Below, piece by piece: positions 9,724 through 21,121 of a stretch of DNA of 64,000 bases (position 1 is the first letter of the stretch; each line of letters begins with the position of its first letter). A model generated the notes under the pieces. That model had not been told where the DNA came from, searched no databases, and saw only the letters and a program-made list of their open reading frames with translations. The position numbers and the translations under genes were made by a program. The DNA comes from Acidobacteriota bacterium (GTDB taxonomy: Bacteria; Acidobacteriota; Blastocatellia; RBC074): the NCBI GenBank assembly GCA_016196035.1, contig JACPYM010000021.1:1-64000 (forward strand), given 5' to 3'.

Positions 9724-9929
9724 GATACTTGGCGATTGCAGTCTTGAAACTTTATCAGTTGACGCTTTCGCCTCTCCTGCCACCAGCCTGCCGCTTTTTT
9801 CCAACTTGTTCTTCGTACACGCTTGAAGCGATTGAGAAATACGGTTTTTGGAAAGGTGGCTGGCTGGGTTTGTGGCGGCTAGCGCATTGTCATCCTTTTT
9901 GTGCGGGTGGCTACGATCCTGTTCGGTGA
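9720..9929 (+). CDS. yidD: Membrane protein insertion efficiency factor YidD
   Basis: A 69-residue protein with the full YidD signature: an N-terminal amphipathic LAIAVLKLYQLTLSPLLPP, then the cysteine pattern CRFFPTCSSYTLEAIEKYG, then WRLAHCHPFCAGGYDPV. It assists insertion of inner-membrane proteins together with YidC. It overlaps rnpA by an ATGA and precedes yidC by 48 bases, the standard order. Confidence 0.97.
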   Translation: MRYLAIAVLKLYQLTLSPLLPPACRFFPTCSSYTLEAIEKYGFWKGGWLGLWRLAHCHPFCAGGYDPVR

Positions 9930-9977
9930 GCATGGCCCAATTGGTTGGCGAGCATTTCTTGCAGTTTGAGTTGTTAG

Positions 9978-11828
9978 ATGGAAAACGAAAATCAAAGCAA
10001 TCCTCGGTTTATCCTTTTCATTGTCCTCTCTATTCTGATCTTTCTGGGTTATTCATATGCCCATGAAAAGCTCTATCCAACTCAAAAGCCAAAGACCGCC
10101 GCAACTACCAGTCCACCCGCAATAAACAAGGATACGCAACCAACACCTACAACTTTACCGCAATCTCCGCGACCGCAAGCCTCCGCTTCAATCAGCACAC
10201 AGTCCGTCATTTCGGCTCAAACGGAGCTTCGTGAGATTCATGTAAAATCAGATTTTTGGCGCGCGACGCTGTCCAATCAGGGGGCTGTTTTTACTGAATG
10301 GACGATGCTTAAATCATCTGAAGGCACTTTGATTGATGCCCAAAAAGGAGGAGTCAACCTTATTTCGGCCAAGCTTAGCCAAGAGGTCGGGGGCTTTCTA
10401 AGATTTCATATTCCGGCTGATACAGTTCTGGAACAAGAACTTAATACGGCGCGCTTTGTGGTGGAGAATTTCTCTGAGCAGGAAGTTTCCTTGAACCGTG
10501 GTGACAAGAAAGAGATTGTTTTCAGCTATGCCAATGTAGGTGTAATAGCCCAGAAAAAACTGATTTTGAAAGGTGTGGGCGCAGAAAACGGGTCAGGTTA
10601 CGATTTTGATTTTCAAGCCGAGGTTACGCGTAATGGACAGCCGTTGGAAGCATTTATCGTCATCGGCCCGAATTTTGGCGATCAGGGTGTCGTTGAGGTA
10701 AACACCTATAAACATGCACCTCAAATAACCTATGCCTTAGGCAAAAAGGTTTATCGTGAACAAGGTGCAAGTGTTGCTAAATCAGGCGGCACAAAATCGC
10801 TTGGTGATGTTGCTTGGGCTGCTGTTGATGATAACTATTTTGCGATGGCCGTAGTGCCGCCACAGCCTGTTTCAGTGGTGGCGTTGGATATTAGCCGCAA
10901 TGAAACAATTAACAATAAGGAACACCAACTCAATTTTGTTTCTGTGGCTGTGCGTGTTAATCCTGGCCAACTCAATCGCGTTTACGCTGGCCCAAAGAAT
11001 ATTGGTACCCTTGGTCAGATAAGCGCCAACTTTGGTCTCGGCGATCAAAATGCCCATTTAGAAGATATTATCAGCTATGGAATCCTTGATTTTATCAGTT
11101 TCCTGATTAAGCCTATTGCACGTTTTATGTTAGGGGCGTTACGGGCAATAAATCAGTTTACACACAATTGGGGTTGGTCAATTGTGATACTGACCGTGTT
11201 GCTGAATATGATCTTCTTCCCCTTACGCTGGCGCAGCTCCGTAATGATGAAGAAAGCGGCGGCCATGCAGCCTAAAATGAAAGAGCTGCAGGATGAGATG
11301 AAGAAGCTCGACAAAAACGATCCGCGCACGCTCGAGCTTCAGCGTAAGCAACTGGAGTTGATGAAAGAAGGCAACCCCTTGATGGGGTGTTTGCCGTTGT
11401 TGTTACAGATGCCCTTTTTCGTGGCAGTCTATGCGATCCTTACTGTTTCGATTGAAGTGCGTCACGCTCCCTTTATTGGTTGGCTGAAAGATTTGTCCTC
11501 ACCAGACCCGTATTGGCTGTTGCCAATTATTATGTGTGTGACCATGATTGCACAGACCGCGTTGACCCCTTCGACAGCTGATCCGGTACAGAAAAGGGTC
11601 AGTTATATAATGCCCGTGGTTCTGACCTACTTCTTTTTCATTTCGGCGCCGGCTGGACTTGTGTTGTACTGGATGGTCGGCAATTTGGTTGGCGTGGGGC
11701 AGCAATTCGTAATCAATAAAATGACTGGCTCGACCACGCCGCCCGCTCCTTCACCTGTAGTTGATTCAATTAAAAATGCCGGTGCGAATCCTGGCAAAAA
11801 AAAAGCTAAAGAGGTTTTAGCAAACTGA
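9978..11828 (+). CDS. yidC: Membrane protein insertase YidC
   Basis: A 616-residue Gram-negative-type insertase. An N-terminal transmembrane anchor (about residues 11-28) is followed by a proline- and threonine-rich linker, the large periplasmic beta-sandwich domain (about 80-370), and the conserved five-helix C-terminal domain. That domain includes [21 protein letters not shown] with its groove arginine, then [16 protein letters not shown] and the [10 protein letters not shown] helix. It has a lysine-rich tail. It inserts proteins into the inner membrane alone or with SecYEG. The large periplasmic domain indicates a two-membrane cell envelope. Confidence 0.98.
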   Translation: MENENQSNPRFILFIVLSILIFLGYSYAHEKLYPTQKPKTAATTSPPAINKDTQPTPTTLPQSPRPQASASISTQSVISAQTELREIHVKSDFWRATLSNQGAVFTEWTMLKSSEGTLIDAQKGGVNLISAKLSQEVGGFLRFHIPADTVLEQELNTARFVVENFSEQEVSLNRGDKKEIVFSYANVGVIAQKKLILKGVGAENGSGYDFDFQAEVTRNGQPLEAFIVIGPNFGDQGVVEVNTYKHAPQITYALGKKVYREQGASVAKSGGTKSLGDVAWAAVDDNYFAMAVVPPQPVSVVALDISRNETINNKEHQLNFVSVAVRVNPGQLNRVYAGPKNIGTLGQISANFGLGDQNAHLEDIISYGILDFISFLIKPIARFMLGALRAINQFTHNWGWSIVILTVLLNMIFFPLRWRSSVMMKKAAAMQPKMKELQDEMKKLDKNDPRTLELQRKQLELMKEGNPLMGCLPLLLQMPFFVAVYAILTVSIEVRHAPFIGWLKDLSSPDPYWLLPIIMCVTMIAQTALTPSTADPVQKRVSYIMPVVLTYFFFISAPAGLVLYWMVGNLVGVGQQFVINKMTGSTTPPAPSPVVDSIKNAGANPGKKKAKEVLAN

Positions 11829-11881
11829 CACGACCCGGCATGGGCCACAGTTCATCCGGCCGTTTGACATTGAGAAATATC

Positions 11882-12349
11882 ATGACGGAACTGAATTTCG
11901 CAGCAATCAAACCTGAAGTTGAACACTTCGTTCGGGAAATGGTGGATAAATCCTCTTTGGATTTGCGCGTCGAGGTGCTACAGCCTGAACCCGATAATCT
12001 CCAGATTCAGTTTCAAGGCTTTGATTTGCCCTTATTGTTGGGGCACAACGCTGAATTGCTGGATGCCTTTCAATATATTGCCCGGCGCGCCTTCGCTAAG
12101 GCTGTTGCAGATGGTTTGCAGATTGATTTCGATGCGAACGGTTACCGCGAGTCCCGCTCACAGGAATTAGAGTTGATGGCGCAGAAAGCGGCGGAGAAAG
12201 TCAGGCTCACCAAAGTCCCCTTTGTGTTTGATCCGATGAACGCGCAGGATCGCCGCATTGTTCACATGGCGCTGGTAGACATGCAGGGCATTCGCACCGA
12301 AAGCGAGGGCGAAGGGCAACTGCGCCGTGTGAAGATTCTGCCGGTTTAA
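11882..12349 (+). CDS. khpB: KH/R3H RNA-binding protein, KhpB/Jag family
   Basis: A single-stranded-nucleic-acid binding protein. The KH-II module covers about residues 30-85 ([20 protein letters not shown], with GHNA in place of the usual GxxG loop). A C-terminal R3H domain has [15 protein letters not shown] and [15 protein letters not shown]. The N-terminal Jag domain found in Firmicutes is absent, as is common in other phyla. ATG 11882 is preferred; an in-frame ATG at 11840 adds 14 unconserved residues and neither has a strong ribosome site. The position between yidC and mnmE is the classic one. Confidence 0.93.
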   Translation: MTELNFAAIKPEVEHFVREMVDKSSLDLRVEVLQPEPDNLQIQFQGFDLPLLLGHNAELLDAFQYIARRAFAKAVADGLQIDFDANGYRESRSQELELMAQKAAEKVRLTKVPFVFDPMNAQDRRIVHMALVDMQGIRTESEGEGQLRRVKILPV

Positions 12350-12406
12350 GTGGGAGCCGCTATCTGTCGCTGACCATCGCGCCTCGTTGTTCCGCCGCAA
12401 AGACTG

Positions 12407-13783
12407 ATGCGTCCAGTCGACTTCAAAACTATTGCCGCTATCGCGACGCCAGCGGGATATGGCGGCATCGGAATTATCCGTATCAGTGGTCATGACTCCT
12501 TACATTTTACGCGGCAGCTTTTACATCAAAGCGCGTCCAAACAACTCACCCCGAATCAGGTCACCCTTCAGCAGCTTTTCAACCCTAATACGTCGCAGCT
12601 TATGGACGAAGCGCTGGTTACCTATTTTCAGGCGCCGCATTCCTTTACTGGGGAAGATGTCGTCGAGTTGTCTTGCCATGGCAGCCCGGTGGTCTTGGCC
12701 GAACTTCTTCGACTCTTAGTTAGCTTTGGCGCTGAACTCGCACAGCCAGGCGAATTCAGTCTGCGCGCCTTCCTCAATCACCGCCTTGATTTGACACAGG
12801 CCGAAGCGATTCACGACCTGATTCATGCCCAGACTTCTTTCCAGGCGCAACTTGCAGCCCGCCAGCTTCGTGGCGAATTATCGAAGCAGATGCAACCGAT
12901 CAAGCAAGCCTTGATTGAACTGATTGTTTGGTTTGAGTCCTCGGTAGAGTTTGTCGAAGATGATTTGGACGCTCTTGATCTACAGCATTTTCGTGAACGG
13001 TTAAGTGGTATTGCTGGTCAAATTTCCCGCCTTGCAGAGAGCTATCGCGCTGGCCGACTGATTCATTCAGGTGCCAAGCTCGCTTTGATTGGCCGTCCGA
13101 ATGTTGGGAAGTCGTCTTTGTTTAATGCGCTGCTTGGGATAGATCGTGCGATTGTCACGCCGCTTCCTGGGACGACCCGCGACACCCTTGCCGAAACCCT
13201 TTCCATCAATGGCATTCCCGTCAGACTGATTGATACGGCGGGTTTGCGAGAGACGGATGACGTCATAGAAAAACTGGGTGTAGAACGCACCCTGACAGCG
13301 GTGGCTGAAGCTGATCTGGTTTTAGCGATTGCGAGTGTCGAAAGCACTTTGTCAGACGAAGAACTTGACTTGTTTAAGAAAATGCCTGTAGGACTTTGCG
13401 TTTTAAATAAGTGCGATCTGACTTCGGCACGGCACGTTGAAGTCCAAACAGCATTGTCACAGTATGCGCCTGTTCTAAGCGTGTCTGCACTAATGGGTCA
13501 GGGCATTGTTGCCCTCAGACAAGCAATTTATCAACGACTTGTGTCCGCCGCTCAAATCAATACCGAAGATGCTATTATTACCAATGAGCGGCACTATGCC
13601 GCGTTAGAGCAAGCTTTAACTTCTTTGCGCGCAGCCGAACAGGATTTGACGCGCGGTTTTACCGAAGAGATTGCGCTGACCAATCTGCATCAGGCATTGC
13701 GCCAACTCGGGGTTATTACCGGTGAGACACTGATCGGCGACATTATCAACCAAATCTTTTCTACCTTTTGCATCGGCAAATAA
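12407..13783 (+). CDS. mnmE: tRNA uridine-5-carboxymethylaminomethyl modification GTPase
   Basis: With MnmG it installs the cmnm5 group on wobble uridine 34 of certain tRNAs. The N-terminal folate-binding domain begins [20 protein letters not shown]. The inserted G domain (about residues 220-375) shows [14 protein letters not shown] (P-loop), the switch region PGTTRD, DTAGLRE and NKCD. The C-terminus ends with the essential FCIGK. At 458 residues it is full length. It is followed 22 bases later by its partner mnmG. Confidence 0.98.
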   Translation: MRPVDFKTIAAIATPAGYGGIGIIRISGHDSLHFTRQLLHQSASKQLTPNQVTLQQLFNPNTSQLMDEALVTYFQAPHSFTGEDVVELSCHGSPVVLAELLRLLVSFGAELAQPGEFSLRAFLNHRLDLTQAEAIHDLIHAQTSFQAQLAARQLRGELSKQMQPIKQALIELIVWFESSVEFVEDDLDALDLQHFRERLSGIAGQISRLAESYRAGRLIHSGAKLALIGRPNVGKSSLFNALLGIDRAIVTPLPGTTRDTLAETLSINGIPVRLIDTAGLRETDDVIEKLGVERTLTAVAEADLVLAIASVESTLSDEELDLFKKMPVGLCVLNKCDLTSARHVEVQTALSQYAPVLSVSALMGQGIVALRQAIYQRLVSAAQINTEDAIITNERHYAALEQALTSLRAAEQDLTRGFTEEIALTNLHQALRQLGVITGETLIGDIINQIFSTFCIGK

Positions 13784-13805
13784 CCGTTGCCATCGCTGAA
13801 TTGTT

Positions 13806-15710
13806 ATGTCGTATTTCGATGAAGAATTTGACGTGCTTGTCATCGGCGCTGGCCACGCTGGCTGCGAAGCTGCTCATGCCGCCGCGCAGATGGGCGCAAA
13901 GACTGCCCTCGTCACTTTCAACTTAGACTTGATTGCCCAGATGTCGTGCAATCCGGCCATCGGAGGCATCGCCAAAGGTCATCTGGTACGTGAAATGGAC
14001 GCGCTTGGCGGGTTGATGGGCCAGGTCATTGATGCGACCGGCATTCAGTTTCGCCTGCTTAATCGCAGTCGTGGCCCGGCGGTGCAAGCCCCCCGTGCCC
14101 AAGCTGACCGAGCGCTTTATCGGCAACAGATGCGGCGAGTACTCGAAGCGCTTCCGAACCTTTATTTGCGGCAAGGCGAAGTCGTTGAACTATTGCTTGA
14201 AGCAAACCGCATCGTAGGCGTCGAATTAATGGATGGACGCTTGTTGCGTGCCCATGCCGTTGTCGTGACGACCGGTACGTTCTTAAATGGATTGATCCAT
14301 ATCGGATCCAAGCGTTACTCCGCTGGACGGCATGGCGAATTGCCCTCCATTAAACTGGCGGAAAACCTTCGCGCACTCGGCTTTCGCACTATGCGGTTGA
14401 AGACCGGCACACCGCCCCGCTTGGACGGCCGCACCATTGATCTCAAAGCGTTCGAAGAACAACCCGGGGATGAAACGCCAACACCCTTTTCGTTTACCAC
14501 CAAAGCCATCACGCAATCCCAGATTGCCTGTTATATCGGTTACACGACACAATCCATTCATCAGATGATTCGGGATAATCTAAGCCGCTCGCCACTTTAC
14601 AGCGGCCAAATCGTCGGTATCGGCCCGCGTTATTGCCCTTCAATTGAAGACAAGGTCATCAAATTTCCGGACAAAGACCGTCATCAACTGTTTTTAGAGC
14701 CGGAAGGGCGGCATACCTACGAAACTTATCTGAATGGCTTTTCGACCAGTTTACCTGCGGATTTGCAACGTGAACTGGTGCATCTGATTCCCGGGCTTGA
14801 AAATGCAGTGATGATCAGACCTGGCTATGCCATTGAATACGACATGATAGACCCCACAGAGCTATGGCCTTCCCTGGAGACCAAACGTGTGCGCGGATTA
14901 TTTAACGCCGGGCAAATCAATGGCACCACCGGTTACGAAGAGGCTGGCGCGCAGGGCCTCATCGCGGGTATTAACGCAGCTCGGTTTGTACAGCAAGAAG
15001 ACCCTGTCATCATTAAGCGCGATCAAGGCTATATTGGGATTTTGATTGACGACCTTGTGACACAAGGTGTTGATGAACCGTACCGTATATTTACCTCAAG
15101 GGCGGAACAGCGGCTTAAATTACGGATTGACAATGCCGATGAACGCTTAACAACCCTGGGTGAGAGCTTGGGAATGCTAGCGACTGAGCGTTACTCGGAA
15201 TTTGTCGCCAAATCGAAGCGTAAAGAACTGCTTCGTGACTATTTCCGTCGCACCACGATCAGCCAGCGTTCGGAAGGCTTTGCTGAATTTTCACAGCGAA
15301 CCGGGATTCAACTTGCCGAAGCCGTCAATCTGGCCCAACTCGCCAAACGGCCTGAACTGGGTGCCAATCAAGTGCTTCCTTTATTACCTGCCTCCTTGCG
15401 CGACGAATGTCGTCTGGAGGAAGTCATTACGGTCGTTACCGATTTTAAGTATGAGGGGTATCTTTCCACCCAAGAGAATTTGGTCGCGCGTCTTGAGAAA
15501 GTTGCTCATCGGATTATCCCCGAGCAGGTTCAATATGCGCAGCTTCCTGGTTTATCGAATGAAATGGTCGAGCGCCTGAATCGCGTGCGCCCTCAGACCT
15601 TGGGGCAAGCCATGCGCATACCGGGAATAACACCGGCAGCGCTCTCGCTGCTGACGATTCATGTCGAATTGTTATCCCGGCAACTATTCTCCAACTCCGC
15701 TTTGCCATGA
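13806..15710 (+). CDS. mnmG: tRNA uridine-5-carboxymethylaminomethyl modification enzyme, FAD-binding subunit
   Basis: A 634-residue FAD enzyme. The Rossmann motif [12 protein letters not shown] is near the N-terminus, followed by [20 protein letters not shown] and the second signature [11 protein letters not shown]. Further on are [13 protein letters not shown]-like residues (here [13 protein letters not shown]) and a C-terminal helical domain that contacts MnmE and tRNA. It uses NAD(P)H, methylenetetrahydrofolate and glycine or ammonia with MnmE to modify wobble uridine. Its stop overlaps the rsmG start by 4 bases. Confidence 0.98.
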   Translation: MSYFDEEFDVLVIGAGHAGCEAAHAAAQMGAKTALVTFNLDLIAQMSCNPAIGGIAKGHLVREMDALGGLMGQVIDATGIQFRLLNRSRGPAVQAPRAQADRALYRQQMRRVLEALPNLYLRQGEVVELLLEANRIVGVELMDGRLLRAHAVVVTTGTFLNGLIHIGSKRYSAGRHGELPSIKLAENLRALGFRTMRLKTGTPPRLDGRTIDLKAFEEQPGDETPTPFSFTTKAITQSQIACYIGYTTQSIHQMIRDNLSRSPLYSGQIVGIGPRYCPSIEDKVIKFPDKDRHQLFLEPEGRHTYETYLNGFSTSLPADLQRELVHLIPGLENAVMIRPGYAIEYDMIDPTELWPSLETKRVRGLFNAGQINGTTGYEEAGAQGLIAGINAARFVQQEDPVIIKRDQGYIGILIDDLVTQGVDEPYRIFTSRAEQRLKLRIDNADERLTTLGESLGMLATERYSEFVAKSKRKELLRDYFRRTTISQRSEGFAEFSQRTGIQLAEAVNLAQLAKRPELGANQVLPLLPASLRDECRLEEVITVVTDFKYEGYLSTQENLVARLEKVAHRIIPEQVQYAQLPGLSNEMVERLNRVRPQTLGQAMRIPGITPAALSLLTIHVELLSRQLFSNSALP

Positions 15711-16345
15711 ATACGCAAAAAGTTGAATGCTTGAAGGAGCTTTTACTGACTCGCACTGAGCTTGCAGGGCAACCTCTTTCCGCTCAGGCGGTTGAGCAGA
15801 TCGTTCAGTATTACGCCCTGGTCCTTAAATGGAACCCTCAACTTCACCTTACGACCATCACTGAACCTGCAGAGTTCTTTCAGCGACATATCTTCGAGGC
15901 TTTTTTTTTAGCGCAGTATCTGGATCGAAAGGTGGCCGAGGTCTGGGATATTGGCTCGGGACTGGGAATTCCTGGTGTGCCGCTCGCGATTGTGAGACCC
16001 GACTTGCGCGTGCGTTTGGTGGAAGCGAATCGTAAGAAAGCAGTTTTTTTGCGAGAAGTTGCTGAGCGCCTCGGGCTTTCAAGTTTAACCGTAGTCAATT
16101 CCCGCTTTGAAACACTGGCTGGCTTGCCCCAGGATGCCGCTCTTGCCATTCGCGCACTTGAAAAATTGGAGACGCTCCTGCCCGAAATTCTGAAATTGGG
16201 TCGTGACGGCTGGCAAATGTTATTTTTGGGCGGAACTGGCCTGCTTGGACTGCTCGAACCGCCGACCAGGGGTTTTAACTTGAAAGCGGTGCGGGTTCCA
16301 GACACCCAAGCGGCGTTTTTAATCACTCTTACGCGTTCCACGTGA
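15707..16345 (+). CDS. rsmG: 16S rRNA (guanine-527-N7) methyltransferase
   Basis: A SAM-dependent class I methyltransferase (212 residues) that methylates G527 of 16S rRNA. The motif [17 protein letters not shown] forms the SAM-binding loop, with [15 protein letters not shown] following as the adenine-binding region. It has the usual [13 protein letters not shown]-terminal signature. It overlaps mnmG by ATGA. Its last codons (CGT TCC ACG TGA) are part of a parS site, so the gene end is under two constraints at once. Confidence 0.96.
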   Translation: MNTQKVECLKELLLTRTELAGQPLSAQAVEQIVQYYALVLKWNPQLHLTTITEPAEFFQRHIFEAFFLAQYLDRKVAEVWDIGSGLGIPGVPLAIVRPDLRVRLVEANRKKAVFLREVAERLGLSSLTVVNSRFETLAGLPQDAALAIRALEKLETLLPEILKLGRDGWQMLFLGGTGLLGLLEPPTRGFNLKAVRVPDTQAAFLITLTRST

Positions 16346-16349
16346 AACA
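16334..16349. promoter_or_regulatory. parS centromere site 1, containing the rsmG stop codon
   Basis: CGTTCCACGTGAAACA differs from the near-palindromic bacterial parS consensus (TGTTTCACGTGAAACA) at only two positions. It spans the last codons and stop (TGA at 16343-16345) of rsmG. ParB binds such sites, loads as a CTP-dependent clamp and spreads. It lies about 120 bases before parA and 38 bases from the second site. Confidence 0.92.
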
Positions 16350-16371
16350 GCCGCGCTGACTTCTGCCTGTT

Positions 16372-16387
16372 GGTTCCACGTGAAACA
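16372..16387. promoter_or_regulatory. parS centromere site 2
   Basis: GGTTCCACGTGAAACA is a second copy, sharing the last 15 bases of site 1 except for its first residue, in the same orientation and 38 bases downstream. It lies in the rsmG-parA gap and so may also let ParB affect parAB expression. Confidence 0.92.
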
Positions 16388-16468
16388 GTAGGCGTGAATT
16401 CTTTTCAGACTTCCCGTTCCTGTGTTAAGGTGCCGCTGGAAGCCAACTTGACAAATAAACAGACAAGC

Positions 16469-18092
<1,624 letters not shown>

Positions 18093-18191
18093 CCCCCTAC
18101 CTACGTCCGCATTGGTGTTCAACACCTGAATCAACTCATTGTCCCAATCCAACATGAAATTTCAGCGCTATTTTATTCAAAGGAGAGCTTG

Positions 18192-18638
18192 ATGATGAAA
18201 TTTGGCAATAAAACCAGCAGTGTTGAAGGCCCAACAGATTTGCGCAGCTTTTTAGGCGAGGGAACGGAGATTACCGGTGAGATCAAATTCACTGAGATCA
18301 TGCGTGTGGATGCAGTGATCAGTGGCAACATCATTTCGGATAATGGCAACCTCCTGGTCATGGAGCGGGGTCGGGTAAAAGCGACGGTAAAAGCCGGCGT
18401 GGTCGAGGTGAGTGGCACTATCGAAGGCACTGTGACCGCAAAAACGAGCGTCAAAATTCATCCGACAGGGCGGGTTTATGGGGATATTTACACCCCCTCG
18501 CTGATTATTGAGAATGGGGCCGTCTTTGATGGGAAGTGCCATATGCTGGATAGCAAAGATCAAAAGGCCAATTTGAAGGCCGAACAAAAATCCCTGCCGA
18601 CCGATTTGAAAGCTGCCAAAACGGCGGATGCGGTCTAG
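18192..18638 (+). CDS. Bactofilin (polymer-forming cytoskeletal protein)
   Basis: A 148-residue bactofilin: after a short flexible N-terminus (residues 1-18) comes a right-handed beta-helix of short repeats (FLGEGTEITGEIKF, then VISGNIISDNGNLLV, ATVKAGVVEVSGTIEGTV, IHPTGRVYGDIYTPSLIIENG), followed by a charged tail. Bactofilins assemble into nucleotide-free filaments. ATG 18192 is set by AGGAG 6 bases upstream. It follows parB by about 100 bases on the same strand and is closed by a hairpin terminator. Confidence 0.93.
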   Translation: MMKFGNKTSSVEGPTDLRSFLGEGTEITGEIKFTEIMRVDAVISGNIISDNGNLLVMERGRVKATVKAGVVEVSGTIEGTVTAKTSVKIHPTGRVYGDIYTPSLIIENGAVFDGKCHMLDSKDQKANLKAEQKSLPTDLKAAKTADAV

Positions 18639-18663
18639 GGCGTTTGATGAATGTAAGCGGCAA

Positions 18664-18703
18664 GGGCGTGTGTTGCTGACTGGTAACGCACGCCCATTGT
18701 TTT
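18664..18703 (+). terminator. Probable terminator after the bactofilin gene
   Basis: GGGCGTGTGTTGC at 18664-18676 pairs with GTAACGCACGCCC at 18683-18695 (11 of 13 pairs) around a 6-base loop and is followed by ATTGTTTT. It lies 26 bases after the bactofilin stop and would end the parAB-bactofilin transcript before the convergent gene at 18766. Confidence 0.6.
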
Positions 18704-18765
18704 AGCAAAGGGCTTTATGGTAAATAGTTCTTGTGGTAAGTAGAAAAGTCGCAATGGCCAAATGG

Positions 18766-19686
18766 CTAAAAATTGTATTTGAGCTTTTCTTCGATGAACC
18801 GTTTGCTGATGGCCGCGCTTTCTTGTGCTGTGCGGCCCTGCGGTGTGCGGTCGAGTGCGACGATAACCCAGCCTGCATAGTGATAATCTTTCAAGATTTG
18901 AAATACTGACGGCAAGTTGACTTTGCCTTGGCCGAGTTCGACGAAATCATATTTCGCAGGGACGCGCGAGCCGTCCAATGTGGTTGTGGCCGATTGGGAG
19001 ATGCGTACATCGGTGAAATGCGGAAAAGCCAGACGGTTCAGATAATCGCGCACAAAGCGCACCTCTTCACCGCCAGAGGCAGACAAATGCGCGCTGTCCA
19101 CGAGCAACCAGACATACTTCGGATCAGTGGCGTCCAAAATCCGATCTACTTCATCGCGCCGTTGACCCAGGCTTTGTATTTGATTGCGGTACGCAAGCTT
19201 GATCCCACCTTCGCCCAATGTGCGTTTGCCAATTTCGGTCAAGTGTTTGCCCAGCTTGCGATAGTCATCCGGCGCTGGCAGTGAAGCCGGAGGACGCGCG
19301 CCATCCGCAACCTGAAGGTAAATCCCGCCAACCTCCTTCAACCATTTTGCCATTAGCAAAGCGTCGGCAATTTCCTGTTTCATCGTTGTCGGGTTGAGGG
19401 TGATGTTGCTTGCGGCGAGTGCGACCAAGCTGAGTTTTCTGGCGGCAAGCAAAGCTTTGAATTCGCCGGGGCGATTGGCATATTTGGTATAGCTGGCTTG
19501 GCGAATTTGGATTCCACGATAGCCGAGTGCGGAAATTTCGGTGACAGCCTGTTCAGTCTGTGATTGCCAGGCGGCAGTATCGTAGCCAATGCTGAATTCA
19601 GCTTGTTGAGGTTTGGCAAAAGTGCTATGACCCGTTAACGCCGCAGCGCCAACCCCGCACATAAACTGCCGGCGTGAAAAACGCAT
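18766..19686 (-). CDS. Tat-exported TIM-barrel sugar isomerase/epimerase-like protein
   Basis: A 306-residue protein with a twin-arginine signal (RFSRRQFMCGVGAAALTG) followed by an AP-endonuclease-2/xylose-isomerase-type TIM barrel. Visible core pieces are ALGYRGIQIRQASY, a central GIKLAYRNQ and LLVDSAHLSASGGE with a metal-ligand-like D..H pair, then FVELGQGKVNLPSVFQIL and YAGWVIVALDR. Family members isomerise, epimerise or eliminate on sugars; export suggests a periplasmic sugar substrate. It follows the Gfo/Idh/MocA gene on the same strand with an 82-base gap and is probably co-transcribed. The exact reaction is not predictable. Confidence 0.85.
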   Translation of the reverse strand: MRFSRRQFMCGVGAAALTGHSTFAKPQQAEFSIGYDTAAWQSQTEQAVTEISALGYRGIQIRQASYTKYANRPGEFKALLAARKLSLVALAASNITLNPTTMKQEIADALLMAKWLKEVGGIYLQVADGARPPASLPAPDDYRKLGKHLTEIGKRTLGEGGIKLAYRNQIQSLGQRRDEVDRILDATDPKYVWLLVDSAHLSASGGEEVRFVRDYLNRLAFPHFTDVRISQSATTTLDGSRVPAKYDFVELGQGKVNLPSVFQILKDYHYAGWVIVALDRTPQGRTAQESAAISKRFIEEKLKYNF

Positions 19687-19768
19687 CGTAAAGGCTCCCT
19701 AGAAATGAAGAGCGCACAGTCCCAGCAATGAGGAAGTATGCGCTCTTTGATGTTAAAGCAGCGGGCGT

Positions 19769-21031
19769 TTAATTGCTGGCGACTTGCCGGGCGGCGTCCA
19801 GTGTCAGGCGCTGTTTGCGTCTGTACGACAGATTAGACATATGCGCGGCGATAGCCGATTTGTAGCCCAACTCGGCAGATGAATTGGGCTCTTTGCGCGA
19901 GCGCACGCATTCGACAAAATTAGCGTAGTGGTTATCGCCTTTCGCTTCACCTTTGATAAAAGCGCCCTCGGCATTGTTCATCTTTTCAGGCGCATAGTTC
20001 CAACCACTGGCCGATTTGCCCGAGACCATATCAGTCGTGCCCGCCAGCCATTCAATGGTGCCGTGCGAACCCAGGATGCGCACACCCAGGCCATAGCGGC
20101 TATTGCTAAACGTGGATTGCCAGGTCACGACCAAGTCGTTCGGATAATCCAGCGTCACGGCAATCGTGTCAGGCACTTCGCGACCGTCTTTTTCAGAGAA
20201 GACACCGCCGGACATATACGCTGCGGTCGGGACGCCCAAATCCAGCACGCCGATGATGTAACCGATTTGATGCACCATGTTCTCGGTCACATTGCCGCCA
20301 CTAAATTCCCAGTACAGGCGCCAATTGATAAATTTGTGCGCGTCAAAGGGGCGGTTCTCGCGTCCATTCAGGAATGCCTTCCAATCCACATTTTGAGCGT
20401 TGCAATCCGCCGGGATCGGGCGCACCCATTGGCCCTTGCCGGCGGGCGTGTTGCGGCTCATCCAGGATTCGACGTGCGCCACCTTGCCCAGCTTGCCTTC
20501 TTTGACCCAGTTGCGCGAGTCCACAAAATAGCCCGCGCTGTTGTGTTGCTGCCCGACGCCGATCACGCGCTTGCCCGCGACACCCTTGGCGGCGGCCAGA
20601 CAGGCTTCGGCCTCTTCGATAGACCAGGTCATGGTTTTTTCGCAATACAGGTCTTTGCCGGCGGCGAGCGTGTCCATGAAGTGGCGTGCATGACAATGCA
20701 ACGGGGTCGCGACGATCACGGCATCCACGTCTTTTGACTCAAGAAGCTTGCGATGATCGCCGAAATTTTGTGTGATCGAAGGGGCGATCTTTTTCGCCTG
20801 TTCGTGCCGGGCTTTGTAAACATCGGCGGTCGCGACAAATTCGGCATTCGGGACTTTGACGAATTGCTCCATCAATTCCTGGCCGCGTGCGCCGGGGCCA
20901 ATGATGCCGAGGCGGACGCGGTCGTTCGCGCCGGGCACACGGGCATACGACGATGCGGTGAACGTCGCCACAGTCGCTGTTGCCGCAGCCTGCTTGATGA
21001 AATCTCTGCGTTCGATTGGTTGTTTGCTCAT
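19769..21031 (-). CDS. Tat-exported Gfo/Idh/MocA family oxidoreductase
   Basis: A 420-residue NAD(P)-dependent sugar oxidoreductase. The Tat signal (IERRDFIKQAAATATVATF) precedes the Rossmann domain RVRLGIIGPGARGQELM. The catalytic-type motif VDAVIVATPLHCHARHFMDTLAAGKDLYCEKTM contains the family EK(P)-like pair, and the C-terminal domain has the WRLYWEFSGGNVTENMVHQI stretch common to the exported subfamily. ATG 21031 is chosen for its GGGAGA ribosome site and because it exposes the Tat motif at the N-terminus. It lies between TonB receptor 1 and the TIM-barrel gene, all on the minus strand. Confidence 0.92.
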   Translation of the reverse strand: MSKQPIERRDFIKQAAATATVATFTASSYARVPGANDRVRLGIIGPGARGQELMEQFVKVPNAEFVATADVYKARHEQAKKIAPSITQNFGDHRKLLESKDVDAVIVATPLHCHARHFMDTLAAGKDLYCEKTMTWSIEEAEACLAAAKGVAGKRVIGVGQQHNSAGYFVDSRNWVKEGKLGKVAHVESWMSRNTPAGKGQWVRPIPADCNAQNVDWKAFLNGRENRPFDAHKFINWRLYWEFSGGNVTENMVHQIGYIIGVLDLGVPTAAYMSGGVFSEKDGREVPDTIAVTLDYPNDLVVTWQSTFSNSRYGLGVRILGSHGTIEWLAGTTDMVSGKSASGWNYAPEKMNNAEGAFIKGEAKGDNHYANFVECVRSRKEPNSSAELGYKSAIAAHMSNLSYRRKQRLTLDAARQVASN

Positions 21032-21121
21032 AGTTGTCTCCCAGAAAGAAAGCGTGTCAGCAGTCCGGCAGTGAAAGTGTGTGACCTCCAATCGCCGGAC
21101 TGCTGACTCAGTCGTCACTAT

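Noticed and set aside
19928-20737. Plus-strand open frame of 269 codons opposite the Gfo/Idh/MocA gene
   Set aside because: Shadow frame; the minus-strand protein has Tat signal, Rossmann and catalytic motifs.
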